A stretch of DNA of 64,000 bases from Candidatus Nanosynbacter sp. TM7-076 (GTDB lineage: Bacteria > Patescibacteriota > Saccharimonadia > Saccharimonadales > Saccharimonadaceae), in NCBI RefSeq assembly GCF_022828325.1, contig NZ_JAJQJS010000004.1, positions 62,001 to 126,000 on the forward strand, in the 5' to 3' direction. Position 1 is the first letter of the stretch. Every line of letters begins with the position of its first letter. Made by a program: the position numbers and the translations under genes. Below are positions 24,801-32,803 of this stretch, in pieces. The notes under the pieces are model-generated. The model searched no databases. It had not been told where the DNA came from and saw only the letters and a program-made list of their open reading frames with translations.

Positions 24801-25241
24801 TATACGATTACTCTTATATCCACGTCTCTTTGCTATATGATAAAGAGCTACGAATAGCTCTTCTGGCGAGAGTCTTTCATTCAAACCCTTGATACGTAGA
24901 GCGTAGGGATCATAGATTGGCCTCCACTTTTTGGGGTGAGTTGGGCTAAGCATATCACCTATGCGACTCTCTGATATCAAATTGTTATCAATAAAGAACC
25001 GCTTGAGATAATTAAGCCTTTGTCGACGTCTCCTTAGTCGATGTCTATTGGATCTATCAATCCTGCGCGGTTCGGCAAGACTCTTGCCGGTTTTTGGTAC
25101 TTCTGGTCGCTCAAAAATGCGCACCCCTAAATCATGGATGCGCTCTTTATCTAAGTCCAATACCGCCCAGCCGATTGAAGATGTCCCGATATCTAGTCCT
25201 AGTGAATATTTTTTTGGTGAATATGAATATTTTTGAGTCAT
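21885..25241 (-). CDS. cas9: CRISPR-associated endonuclease Cas9 (type II-C)
   Basis: An 1118-aa crRNA/tracrRNA-guided DNA endonuclease of the compact II-C class. RuvC-I: YSLGLDIGTSSIGWAV (Asp17); Arg-rich bridge helix RSNRHRLRRRRQRLNYLKR (residues 63-81); RuvC-II: VKIETASELAKN (Glu522); HNH: GEIDHIIPFSR (His605) with Asn628; RuvC-III: NLHHAADACIIAA (His744, Asp747). All catalytic residues are present, so it appears intact. An in-frame start at 25376 would run through the tracrRNA; ATG 25241 with an AAAGGA SD (about 25247-25252) is the true start, giving the usual short N-terminus before RuvC-I. Promoter at 25272-25300. Confidence 0.97.
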   Translation of the reverse strand: MTQKYSYSPKKYSLGLDIGTSSIGWAVLDLDKERIHDLGVRIFERPEVPKTGKSLAEPRRIDRSNRHRLRRRRQRLNYLKRFFIDNNLISESRIGDMLSPTHPKKWRPIYDPYALRIKGLNERLSPEELFVALYHIAKRRGYKSNRISVEEQDIEGSQVLSAISENKLLLEKYKTKSVAKVLTLDEKFKNNKRNKINTYKNSFVRKNFEDEVMLLLDSQKKFGLKLPYEKIQTLLYGDIKNGNYNGIFSQRPFMTSELIKKMRGYCEFEPEKPRAPKASYSFELFRLAQNLSHLRIVVDRETRQLSEDEIAKIIEKAKNVKVLKYEHIRDILGYKDDQSFSFAQGMIRGKIKNDDKKNGESNKFDSMIFYHTVKKALEQHPKDWDILATNNFELLDTAGLMLTVNKDDSSLRTELSKLNISTYAVEALLPINVSGFVHLSFDSLHRITPWLLRGLNYSEAVEKAGYSFSQSLSGNKKKLPPLSEKQAAQITNPVVKRAVSQTIKVVNAIIRKYGMPYSVKIETASELAKNAQERNKIKNIQDENAEYNEKIKQKLITEFNIPTPTGLQITKFKLREQQNGVSLYSGKEINLENLFADEHYGEIDHIIPFSRCGNDGLNNKVLVFADENQEKGNLTPYEAWGGDDKKWTQFEARVRATAGLPTAKRDRLLSKSKLVEDWNVRALNDTRYISRFLRQYIRDNLDFPKIEGETGAQRVFSPSGSITSYLRRVWHVGNKNRDDNNLHHAADACIIAATSPSIIQKISSLNKYYELFKYTDKNEIVDKLTGEVLDRNQFEQHIADLEPWNDFGKEVRKRSKPYNTPSELHNELTGLKNYDEEFRLSTLPIFVSRMPKRSGKGSANDATFRSPKIVAGYIDEKGKPAIARKHRVSLHSVDLKKLYDSPIRETDPKLYKILEQRLKDFNGDPKKAFAESVYKPTKDGKRGNIVRSIKIYNTRDSRSGFLVNKQRAFVNNGKTIRLDVYKRKNYKDIYEYYFTPVYTHLINTQRIEVLPTPTGRSKNEKADFDTIRTEGNKIYATLENGFIKQFSIYPNDYVRIYFDNEIVEGYYVKYNTNDSSLKLIKHSDTSKNDSDLISKVAKTATLIERYDIAVLGDNYRWL

Positions 25242-25271
25242 GATGGTCCTTTTTTGAGATAATTTAATGCA

Positions 25272-25300
25272 ATTATACAACCAAAATAGAATATTTGAAA
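25272..25300 (-). promoter_or_regulatory. cas9-cas1-cas2 promoter
   Basis: On the minus strand, TTTCAA (25300-25295), 17-nt spacer, TATAAT (25277-25272). The start would be near 25265, giving a leader of about 24 nt that holds the cas9 SD. It lies between the tracrRNA terminator and cas9. Confidence 0.6.
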
Positions 25301-25319
25301 GCGTAAATACTTTACTCAT

Positions 25320-25463
25320 AAAAAAGATAATCCGCCCAACAAGTGAGCGGATTAGTGCTTTGCTCCAGTATTTCATATACTTTACAGCGGATTTTTACCG
25401 CCAGATTATTATAGAAACCTAGAACAATTTAGATATTGATACAATCCTTACTTAAGGGACTGT
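25320..25463 (-). ncRNA. tracrRNA
   Basis: Minus-strand RNA just upstream of cas9. The anti-repeat is 25445-25408: its first 23 nt pair with the distal part of the repeat (one G-U), a small bulge and internal loop follow, AGG pairs with CCU, and CUAUAAU pairs with the crRNA start GUUAUAG, a normal crRNA:tracrRNA duplex. Next comes a nexus-like hairpin (GCGG-UAAAAAU-CCGC, about 25400-25385) and then a terminator, AATCCGC/GCGGATT (25353-25347 with 25335-25329) followed by a run of six T at 25325-25320. A TACACT -10 (25475-25470) with TTGCAC 17 nt upstream suggests a start near 25463; the 5' end is the least certain part. Confidence 0.85.
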
Positions 25464-25629
25464 AACTACAGTGTATCTCACTTAATAGTATTGTGCAAGT
25501 ATTATTTTGGCCATATTCTGGCAACTGAGCAGCACTGGCATGGTTACCATCGCCGTTGACATTCTGGTTGGCAAATCTAGTGTCATTGCATTGAATACCT
25601 TTTATTTAGAGATATTATTTTCTATTTCT

Positions 25630-26187
25630 TCAGGGTGTATGGGTTCGTCTCTGCTGGCTCCATGAGGATGTAATGTGGTTGTTTTCGTCATTGACATCTT
25701 GAGGATTGTTTGGTATACTGGAGTTGTCAATCGACTGGTCAAGCGCATCTGCGCTAATAGCGGAACCATCGAGTCCGCGCCCAGTCGATTTTCTTATGCC
25801 TGAAATATCATAAGCTAACACATTGCCTTCATTGACATTTTGGGCTTCTTGTGCTATATTAGCACCATCAGAGCTCCGACCGGCGGAAACTGGCGCGCCG
25901 CCGACATAGCTATCGCTATTGGTGGATGATGGAACAACATTTGCGCCTCCATCCGAAGCTTTCGAAATCTCTTCTCGTTGTTGGGAGAGATTTTTTATTT
26001 CTCCTTCTCTTCTTTGTGAAATGTTCTTTAAGCTTATATTCCCATTAAAATCAGCTATTGTAGCCGTATTGTATCTGCCAGTCTCGGCTGGGCTAGCTAC
26101 TATATTTATATGATCACGATTGTATCCGCCTCTGCTGGTAGCTCCTCCATATGCCTGAGATTCAGGGATTTTTTCTGTATTATTTGG
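25630..26187 (-). pseudogene. 5'-truncated coding relic abutting a degenerate CRISPR repeat
   Basis: 185 open codons on the minus strand with no ATG, GTG or TTG until GTG at 25821. The upstream boundary is a TAA inside the degenerate repeat (26188-26190). The translation is hydrophilic, rich in Asn, Ser, Gly and Asp, with recurring NVNEGN/DVNDEN-like motifs. A second open stretch in another frame (about 25607-25429) carries a similar NVNGDGN motif and stops inside the tracrRNA anti-repeat. This looks like a decayed repeat-containing protein. Family not recognised. Confidence 0.55.
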
Positions 26188-26222
26188 TTATAATTCCCCA
26201 ACAATCTAAATACCGATACCCC
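26187..26222 (+). repeat. Degenerate CRISPR repeat
   Basis: Starts GTTATAATTCCCCAACAAT and matches the array repeat at 26 of 36 positions without gaps, with the last four bases (CCCC) lost. It stands alone between the coding relic and speD. It marks the right-hand limit of repeat-related sequence in this island. Confidence 0.75.
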
Positions 26223-26280
26223 TAAGAGTCGCGTTTCATCTTTACTCCTGACGCTCCAGAGGTGATATAATTACTATAAT

Positions 26281-26628
26281 ATGCATGCGTCTGCGGTCCA
26301 ATCTATAACTATAAAAGTGAGCGAAGTTGATCCTGCCTTGCTTAATGATGCGGATGAGCTGCAGAAAATGTTAAGAAATGTTACGGAATTGGCGGACTTG
26401 CACTCTTTGGAATCGGTAACGCATCAATTTTCCCCGCAAGGAATCAGCGCTGCTCTGCTTTTGTCGGAGTCGCATATCGCGATTCATACGTGGCCGGAAA
26501 GCGGCGTGGCGTATATAGCGATGACAACCTGTAAAATACTGGATGATGATAAATTGCAACAAATAAAAGAGATGATTGCACGGCTGCTGGGTGCAAAAAA
26601 CATAATTATGAGAGAAATGGCATTGTAA
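26281..26628 (+). CDS. speD: S-adenosylmethionine decarboxylase proenzyme
   Basis: Makes decarboxylated AdoMet, the aminopropyl donor for spermidine. It is a 115-aa class 1B bacterial type. LSESHIAIHTWPESGVAYIAM contains the self-cleavage site (Glu-Ser in SESH; the Ser becomes the pyruvoyl group) and the conserved His; TTCK provides the Cys. The ATG at 26281 follows TGATATAAT (-10 at 26266-26271) by 9 nt. It is the first gene of a three-gene polyamine-type operon. Confidence 0.93.
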   Translation: MHASAVQSITIKVSEVDPALLNDADELQKMLRNVTELADLHSLESVTHQFSPQGISAALLLSESHIAIHTWPESGVAYIAMTTCKILDDDKLQQIKEMIARLLGAKNIIMREMAL

Positions 26629-26629
26629 T

Positions 26630-27316
26630 ATGAAACGAACCAAGGCGCGACTTAAAATTAACCAGATTTTGACCGGCAAGAAGACGAATTTGCGAGTTGT
26701 TGGCTGTTTGCTTTTTCGCGAATGGGATAAGAAAGACAAGCGATTTTACTATTGGGAAGAGTGGGAGATTACAGGGCTGGCTGATTATGATAGCTGGGTG
26801 GAATATGATCACAGCGATCAAACCGTTTCTCTGTACGAGCCGATTCGTTTTACTCAGGCAATTGATCCAACGCAATTGGAAAAAGGTCAATCATTCACCG
26901 TTTCTGAGCAGGACGGCAAGGATCACGTTGTGGTGGTTGACGAGGTTGGAATTGGTGAAATTATGAACATCAAGGGCAAAAACACGTACCAAGTTTTCCC
27001 GAAAGAACTGATGGCGTACGCTACTTTGAAGGATACTAGCGCGCCGAAAAACCGTCAGTTGATCACGATTGAGAAGTATAATAATCGCGAGTACGACGCT
27101 TATCGTAAGATTCAGTTGAGCGACAAAGAACAAAAGGAAATGTTTGGCAGGACCATTAAGCCGATTGACTGGACGACGATTATTGTCGTTGTCATATTTA
27201 TCGCTATTATTTTGTTTGCGTTCATTTTTGACAACAATTCTGATAGTAGCAGTGGCGGAGGTCACGGTGGATCGCGCAGTGTTTACGGCGGCAGCAGCGG
27301 CGGGCTTGGTAAATAA
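26630..27316 (+). CDS. DUF4178-domain membrane protein
   Basis: A 228-aa protein starting 1 nt after speD. The N-terminal 150 residues match the DUF4178 pattern (FYYWEEWEITGLADYDSWVEYD); then one membrane segment (DWTTIIVVVIFIAIILFAFIF) and a Gly/Ser-rich tail (SSSGGGHGGSRSVYGGSSGG). DUF4178 genes are often found beside speD/speE and membrane-stress genes (family knowledge). The biochemical role is unknown. Confidence 0.75.
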   Translation: MKRTKARLKINQILTGKKTNLRVVGCLLFREWDKKDKRFYYWEEWEITGLADYDSWVEYDHSDQTVSLYEPIRFTQAIDPTQLEKGQSFTVSEQDGKDHVVVVDEVGIGEIMNIKGKNTYQVFPKELMAYATLKDTSAPKNRQLITIEKYNNREYDAYRKIQLSDKEQKEMFGRTIKPIDWTTIIVVVIFIAIILFAFIFDNNSDSSSGGGHGGSRSVYGGSSGGLGK

Positions 27317-27327
27317 AAGGAGTTATA

Positions 27328-28854
27328 ATGTCACGATCAAGTACGAAAAAACGGGAGCAAATTGCTTTATTTGCGGCGGCAATTTTGGTAGCAATTGGCG
27401 GAATTATTTACGAGCTAATTTTAGGCGCAGCTGCGTCATATCTGGTGGGCGATTCGATTTTGAGCTTCAGCTTGGCGACGGGTGTGACGCTGTTTGGCAT
27501 GGGAATTGGCTCGCTGCTGGTCAATTACATCAAGCTCCATCCAGCGACCAGTTTCGCGACAAACGAAATTATTCTGGGATTAATTGGCGGAAATTCGGTG
27601 ATGCTGATGTATTTGGGCTTCGTTTTTACGCGTTCGCATTGGCTGATTTTTGCCGTCATAAGTCTGGCAATTGGTATTTGTATCGGGCTGGAAATTCCGC
27701 TTTTAATGAAAATGTTTCAGGAGTTCGGGCGCAAGTCTTCGGTGAAATTATTTAGCAAGATTTTAGCACTCGATTATTTTGGGGCGCTAATTGCGTCGCT
27801 ATTATTCCCGCTCGTTATGCTTCCGTATCTTGGTTTGATGCGCAGTGCGTATCTGGTGGCGGCTTTGAATATTGGCGTTGCGGTTCTGATTCTTAAGCAA
27901 ATGAAAGCGTCGAAAATTGTGATGACAATTAGCGTTATTGCGACAATGTTGCTGGTGGGATTCTTTATTTTCGCGACAGAAATTGAGCACGGAATCGACA
28001 AGCGAACGTATAAAGATCCGGTGATGTGGCAGCAGCAGACGCCGTATCAGAAAATTGTCCTGACTAGATATAAGAATGACACGAGGTTGTTTTTGAATCG
28101 CAATCTGCAGTTTTCCAGCCTTGACGAAGCGCGTTATCACGAAACTCTGTCCGCTTCTGCTCTGTCTTCGGTCGCCAATCCGAAGCGTGTGCTGATTATG
28201 GGCGGCGGCGATGGCTTGTTGGCTCGGGACGTTTTGAAATATCCCAGTGTTGAGCATATTACGTTGGTTGATATTGATGAGGTGATGACTAATCTGGCGA
28301 AAACTAATCATCTTCTCACCGATGTAAATCAGCGCTCGTTGCATGATCCGCGCGTTTCTATTGTCAATCAAGACGCTTTCCAATTCGCCTTCTCTACCAA
28401 GGATAAATATGATGTCGTGCTGATTGATCTGGTGGATCCGTCGAATGAAAAATTAGCCAAGTTGTATTCCGAGCAATTATATCGTCAAATTGGCAATATT
28501 TTAACGGAGCGCGGAGTTATGGTGACACAGGCGACGTCTTCATTTTTCTCTCCGCACGCTTTTTATATGGTGGCAAACACCGTCAAATCATCTCATCCAG
28601 AGCGATATGTGACGGCGTTTTCGGTCAATGTGCCATCATTTGGTGAGTGGGGTTTTGTGATGTCTACGCCGCGAGCCGAGGTTGTGGCTAGTCAGCCATT
28701 ACCGAAAAACCTACGATATCAAAACCAGAAACTACTCACCTTTCTGACTAAACAAAACGCCGTATCGGTGCCATCTGGACCGACTTCTACGTTGGTTTCT
28801 CCGCGAATTACCGATGTTTACAATTCCGATATGCGCCAGTGGCGATACGAATAG
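27328..28854 (+). CDS. speE: Membrane-fused polyamine aminopropyltransferase (spermidine synthase)
   Basis: A 508-aa protein: an N-terminal integral membrane domain with about seven hydrophobic segments (residues 10-215), then a spermidine synthase catalytic domain with RVLIMGGGDGLLARDVLKYP (dcAdoMet binding), ITLVDIDEVM and VVLIDLVDPSNEKLAKLYSEQLYR. It transfers the aminopropyl group from SpeD's product. SD AAGGAG (about 27317-27322). The membrane-fused form is common in bacteria; the membrane part's role is not known. Confidence 0.9.
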   Translation: MSRSSTKKREQIALFAAAILVAIGGIIYELILGAAASYLVGDSILSFSLATGVTLFGMGIGSLLVNYIKLHPATSFATNEIILGLIGGNSVMLMYLGFVFTRSHWLIFAVISLAIGICIGLEIPLLMKMFQEFGRKSSVKLFSKILALDYFGALIASLLFPLVMLPYLGLMRSAYLVAALNIGVAVLILKQMKASKIVMTISVIATMLLVGFFIFATEIEHGIDKRTYKDPVMWQQQTPYQKIVLTRYKNDTRLFLNRNLQFSSLDEARYHETLSASALSSVANPKRVLIMGGGDGLLARDVLKYPSVEHITLVDIDEVMTNLAKTNHLLTDVNQRSLHDPRVSIVNQDAFQFAFSTKDKYDVVLIDLVDPSNEKLAKLYSEQLYRQIGNILTERGVMVTQATSSFFSPHAFYMVANTVKSSHPERYVTAFSVNVPSFGEWGFVMSTPRAEVVASQPLPKNLRYQNQKLLTFLTKQNAVSVPSGPTSTLVSPRITDVYNSDMRQWRYE

Positions 28855-28857
28855 TTT

Positions 28858-31506
28858 TTAGGCGGCGGTAGTGCTCTTTTTCCGTCGGCGGCGTCGTCTT
28901 TTTGGCGTGGCTGAAGCTAGCGGTGTAACTGTGTTGATTGCAGTTTCTGTAGGTGTATTATCGTTGCCGCGAATTTGCAAAACAACTTCGCCGTCGTTTG
29001 CTGCGGGTTGCGACTTTTTCGGTTGGCTATTGACCGCTGGAGCGTTGTTTACGGGCTGCGACTGAGGTTTGGCGGGTTGCTTTTTTTGATTGCGAACAGG
29101 CTTTATTGCGGCGTCAATTTCTTTCTCAACATCTTCCCTGTTTCGCGAATACATGCGACGCGAGTGCTCAATAATGTGTGGCGTGTTGTCAGCTTGGCTT
29201 GGCGGAAGTTCCAATGTGCGAGCAGAAAACGCCGGAGTTTTTTCGCCACCGATAACCATATTGACAACAAAATTACGATTATGCATTTGAAGTAGGTCGA
29301 TTGCTTCAAAGTTCGGCTCGAATTGCTTGGCAAGAATCGGTGCATCGTCAGCAGAAACTCGGAAAGAAATCATGGTGCCGACGTTTCCGAAAACCGCATC
29401 GCGAACTGTGTCGCTCATCTGGGAAATGTACTGGTTGGCAACGGTCAAGTTAAGTCCATATTTTCGAGCCTCAGACAGAATAGTCGCAAACGAATCGGTG
29501 GCGAAGTTCTGGAACTCGTCGACGTAAAGATAGAATGGGCGGCGATCGCGCACGTCAGGAATGTCGCTTCGAGACATGGCGGCAAGTTGGATTTTCGTAA
29601 CCAAAAACGAACCGAGTATGGCGGCATTATCTTCACCGATAAGGCCCTTGGACAGATTGACAATTAGAATCTTTCCTTCGTCCATAATCTGGCGAATATT
29701 GAACGTGGATTTCGGCTGCCCGATGATATTGCGAATGATTGGGTTGGCGGTGAAAGCTCCGACTTTATTTAAGACTGGCGCGATTGCCTCGGCGACAAAC
29801 TTGTCATTCCAGCTGGCAAATTCGACATTCCAGAATTGTAGAACCACGGTGTCTTGGCAATAAGTCAGCGTTTCTTTTCGGAATTCCTTATCTGTTAGCA
29901 TACGAGTAATATCAAGCATCGTCGCTTCTGGTCGGTCCAGCAAAGCTAAAATAGTGTACCGCAAAATATATTCAAGCCGCGGTCCCCACGAATCGCCAAA
30001 AATGCGCTTCAAAACGCCAATGATTTCTGACGAAATGTTGGTTTTTTGATTAGGGTTCGTGACCTCGAGCGGGTTGAATCCCAGAGGATACGCGGTGTCG
30101 GCTGGATTGAAATAGATCACGTCGTTCAATCGGCTGCCGGGGATAAATTTCATATTGTTGATCGCGAAGTCGCCGTGCGGGTCGATGATGGCATATCCTT
30201 GATTATGGAAAATGTCGCTTAAGGCGAAGAGCTCTAATAGTCCACTTTTTCCGGCACCCGTTTGCCCGATTATGTAAACGTGGCGTGAGCGGTCATAGCG
30301 CAACATACCGAATTGGTGGCTGATGCCGCGGAAGTTGGTGACGCCAAAGGCAGAAATTTGGTCATCGTTGACGTCTTCGCCGGTTAAGACTGGCAATTTG
30401 GATGGCGGTTCTGCGGTTTTGGAGCTCGCCCAGACTATATTTGGTGTTTCAACATTGGTGTGTGGCAAATGAAAAACTGACGCCAATTCTTCTATATTTA
30501 ATATAAAACCGTCGCCGATGAACGAACGCTTGCGATATTTATCAATAAATTCTTTGCCAAACGCGCCCTTGACGGCGTGAAATCCGTTGAGATTTGTCGA
30601 ATTGAACTGCTTAAATGTACCGACGAGCGCCTGCATGCGAAGCTTAGCGTTTGTCTGACTTTCGCCCATATAAACCAAGCGAATTTTTACTTCATATCCG
30701 AGCTTGGTTGCTTTTTTCTCTGCTTCAGAAATGCGAGTTTTATCGCGGTCTGATAGCTCAATTTTTGTTGATTGCCCGACCCCCTGCTCTGGTGGTTGCC
30801 ATAACGCGCCAAGTACGCCGATTAGCCACTGCATGCTGCCGCCGAACCCTGGCAAGGAGAACATTCGTCCGTTTCTTATACTATTGATATATCGATCTGC
30901 GGCGTTTTGCCAGTCATCTGGGATTGGTCTGACTAGCACCTGAATCCACAATTCTTCACCGGTGGTTTCCAATTTTGCCAACGTGCCTGTAATGCCCGCC
31001 AGCGGGTCGACTTCGAAGTTTTGGAAGGTGCGAATCGGGAGAAATTCATCTGTGGTTAATGTCAATTCTGTCGAGTAAGCAACTTCGTGGTCACGCTCGT
31101 GCTCAGTGTAATCTTCGTCGGCTTGGTGAATTTGAACGGTTGGGTATTGAGAATAGATCTGTCCTTCGACGAAACTTTGCAAGGTTTTTGGCACCCAAAC
31201 GTAAAAGCGAATTTGCCCATTGACTGAGGCGATTTCAAAGCTGATATGCTCCTGGTGCCCGCCAGATAATCGCAATTCTTTATTGTCGCGAAGAATTCCG
31301 TGCAGTGAAGCGAATAATTGCTCGGCGGCAAGCTCTTGCTTGTCGTTGGTGCGTGGGATTTCCAGAATCAAAAGTACACTCTCAACTGGGGTAAAATCTT
31401 CTATCTTTCGATAATTCCGCCACGTCAAAAACATCAGGACTGCCACAATTGGCATCCAAACGTACCATTGCAATAATGTGCTGATGATCCAAGAAATAAT
31501 CTGCAT
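28858..31506 (-). CDS. TraG/TraD-like (VirD4/HerA family) conjugation-type ATPase
   Basis: An 882-aa protein: N-terminal membrane segment (residues 12-28), a large accessory domain, then a RecA-like motor with Walker A GQTGAGKS (414-421), IIDPHGDFA and Walker B FYLYVDEFQNF, followed by SARKYGLNLTVANQY-like arginine-finger region. The C-terminal 100 residues are Pro/Gln-rich and end in a basic RRRRRRKK run. Saccharibacteria generally carry such type IV secretion ATPases; substrate unknown. No other T4SS genes lie nearby. Possible -10 GATAAT 10 nt before ATG 31506. Confidence 0.85.
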   Translation of the reverse strand: MQIISWIISTLLQWYVWMPIVAVLMFLTWRNYRKIEDFTPVESVLLILEIPRTNDKQELAAEQLFASLHGILRDNKELRLSGGHQEHISFEIASVNGQIRFYVWVPKTLQSFVEGQIYSQYPTVQIHQADEDYTEHERDHEVAYSTELTLTTDEFLPIRTFQNFEVDPLAGITGTLAKLETTGEELWIQVLVRPIPDDWQNAADRYINSIRNGRMFSLPGFGGSMQWLIGVLGALWQPPEQGVGQSTKIELSDRDKTRISEAEKKATKLGYEVKIRLVYMGESQTNAKLRMQALVGTFKQFNSTNLNGFHAVKGAFGKEFIDKYRKRSFIGDGFILNIEELASVFHLPHTNVETPNIVWASSKTAEPPSKLPVLTGEDVNDDQISAFGVTNFRGISHQFGMLRYDRSRHVYIIGQTGAGKSGLLELFALSDIFHNQGYAIIDPHGDFAINNMKFIPGSRLNDVIYFNPADTAYPLGFNPLEVTNPNQKTNISSEIIGVLKRIFGDSWGPRLEYILRYTILALLDRPEATMLDITRMLTDKEFRKETLTYCQDTVVLQFWNVEFASWNDKFVAEAIAPVLNKVGAFTANPIIRNIIGQPKSTFNIRQIMDEGKILIVNLSKGLIGEDNAAILGSFLVTKIQLAAMSRSDIPDVRDRRPFYLYVDEFQNFATDSFATILSEARKYGLNLTVANQYISQMSDTVRDAVFGNVGTMISFRVSADDAPILAKQFEPNFEAIDLLQMHNRNFVVNMVIGGEKTPAFSARTLELPPSQADNTPHIIEHSRRMYSRNREDVEKEIDAAIKPVRNQKKQPAKPQSQPVNNAPAVNSQPKKSQPAANDGEVVLQIRGNDNTPTETAINTVTPLASATPKRRRRRRKKSTTAA

Positions 31507-31550
31507 TATGTGTAAATTATCTCACCTCTGAAAGAAGTTTGCAACTTAGC

Positions 31551-32603
31551 TTAAGCGGCTTCTTCAAAAACGTACGTGGCTTTAGCGACGCGTTTGAATT
31601 GCGGTTTTGATTGAAGGTTTAATAGAATAGTAGTTTCCTTGACTTGTCGTTTGTCGAGGACTTGACGGACGATTTCATCGCGGTGAAGCGGAGTTTCGGA
31701 ATTCTTCAAAATATCGGTAATGATATCTGCTACAGTTCCGCGGCTGTAGCCCCAGCTGGCAAGCGCGTAAATCCCGCGGCCGATTAGAACAAAGCGCTTA
31801 TCTTTAATAAGTTCATTGTGAATTGCCTGCGTCGTGACGCTTCGGCGGTTAAATTCGCTATCCCGAATTCCCTTGGCGATGTCGGAAAAATGCATCGGTG
31901 AGCCATTCGTGTCCAAAACAACGTAGATTTTATCGCGAATGTTCTTTGGGTTGACCGCTGGCCATTTGGCTAGTCCCCACTGATCGTTTAAGCTGGCCAA
32001 TTTTTTACTAACGGTAGCCAAGGCTGCAATGTTTGAAGGATGTTCGTAGTCCAATTTTTTGTGCAATTCTTCCGCGGTAACGGGCTCGCCGTGTTTTTTG
32101 ATCGTTTTGACAACCTCTTCGACTCGTGCTCTAATTTGCTTTTCATTGCCGAGAGTGTCAATTGCTGCCGCTTGATAGTAATCGTCATTCTCTGTAACAA
32201 TCGTGATATTTTCTGCTAGCTCAGAAATGAACGCCACACGAGCGCGGTCAATTGCAGTAGCTTCTTTACTGAGAAAATGTGACGCCAAATCCTGCATGCG
32301 TGCAACTCGTCCCATCTCAGACAAACTCGAAGTAATTTCTTTTTCCATAGCAATAACCGAAGGAAGTTCTCCCTCGGCGACAGCTGCACGTAGACGCGTT
32401 AAGATTGCTTTTTCTAGCTGACGAACGCGCTCGCGAGTAATGCCGAACATATCGCCAATTAACTCTAACGTTTCTTTTCGGTCGTACAAACCAAATCGTC
32501 GAGAAATAATTTCCTTTTCGCGCTCTTGCGGAATCTTAGAAATAATAGTATCGACGACAGAATTTAATTTGGCGCTTTGCTCGGTTTTTGCTGTCTCGCT
32601 CAT
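31551..32603 (-). CDS. Sigma region-4-like / HARE-HTH DNA-binding protein
   Basis: A 350-aa regulator. Residues about 25-75 (REKEIISRRFGL, TLELIGDMFGITRERVRQLEKAILTRL) copy sigma-70 region 4 including the helix that contacts -35 DNA. The C-terminal half has a HARE-HTH domain (SPMHFSDIAKGIRDSEFNRR, about 235-290) as in RNA polymerase delta subunits. Regions 2 and 3 are absent, so it is not a complete sigma factor. It is likely an RNA polymerase-associated factor; fusions of this type occur in CPR genomes. It has its own strong promoter (32664-32692). Confidence 0.78.
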   Translation of the reverse strand: MSETAKTEQSAKLNSVVDTIISKIPQEREKEIISRRFGLYDRKETLELIGDMFGITRERVRQLEKAILTRLRAAVAEGELPSVIAMEKEITSSLSEMGRVARMQDLASHFLSKEATAIDRARVAFISELAENITIVTENDDYYQAAAIDTLGNEKQIRARVEEVVKTIKKHGEPVTAEELHKKLDYEHPSNIAALATVSKKLASLNDQWGLAKWPAVNPKNIRDKIYVVLDTNGSPMHFSDIAKGIRDSEFNRRSVTTQAIHNELIKDKRFVLIGRGIYALASWGYSRGTVADIITDILKNSETPLHRDEIVRQVLDKRQVKETTILLNLQSKPQFKRVAKATYVFEEAA

Positions 32604-32663
32604 GCTACTAGAAACATCCTCTCTGCCTCACCACAGTTTATATTGATTGAAAATATGTTTTTA

Positions 32664-32692
32664 ATTATACAATTGCATTTGACAAAAGTCAA
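32664..32692 (-). promoter_or_regulatory. Consensus promoter of the HARE-HTH gene, with palindrome
   Basis: Minus strand: TTGACT (32692-32687), 17-nt spacer, TATAAT (32669-32664). The -35 starts a TTGAC-TTTT-GTCAA palindrome, very similar to the TTGACACTTTGTCAA palindrome in the promoter at 36815. The leader to ATG 32603 is about 55 nt. Confidence 0.7.
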
Positions 32693-32803
32693 TAGATAAA
32701 TGCCATAATTGCTGATATAAATTATAGCATTTATTTTACGTTTTTTGCAATAGATTATATGAAGAGTTTTTATTATCCGGAATTATTGGATAGTATGAAA
32801 ACG

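Noticed and set aside
25242-25376. Longer N-terminus of Cas9 starting at 25376
   Set aside because: It runs through the tracrRNA terminator and the cas9 promoter; ATG 25241 with an SD gives the normal N-terminus.
25919-26113. Plus-strand 64-codon ORF in the relic region
   Set aside because: It lies opposite the minus-strand relic, which has the better coding character and the recurring NVNxxN motifs.
29323-29667. Plus-strand ORFs of 60-114 codons within 28.9-31.5 kb
   Set aside because: Shadows of the TraG-like gene on the minus strand; no ribosome binding site and no coding character.
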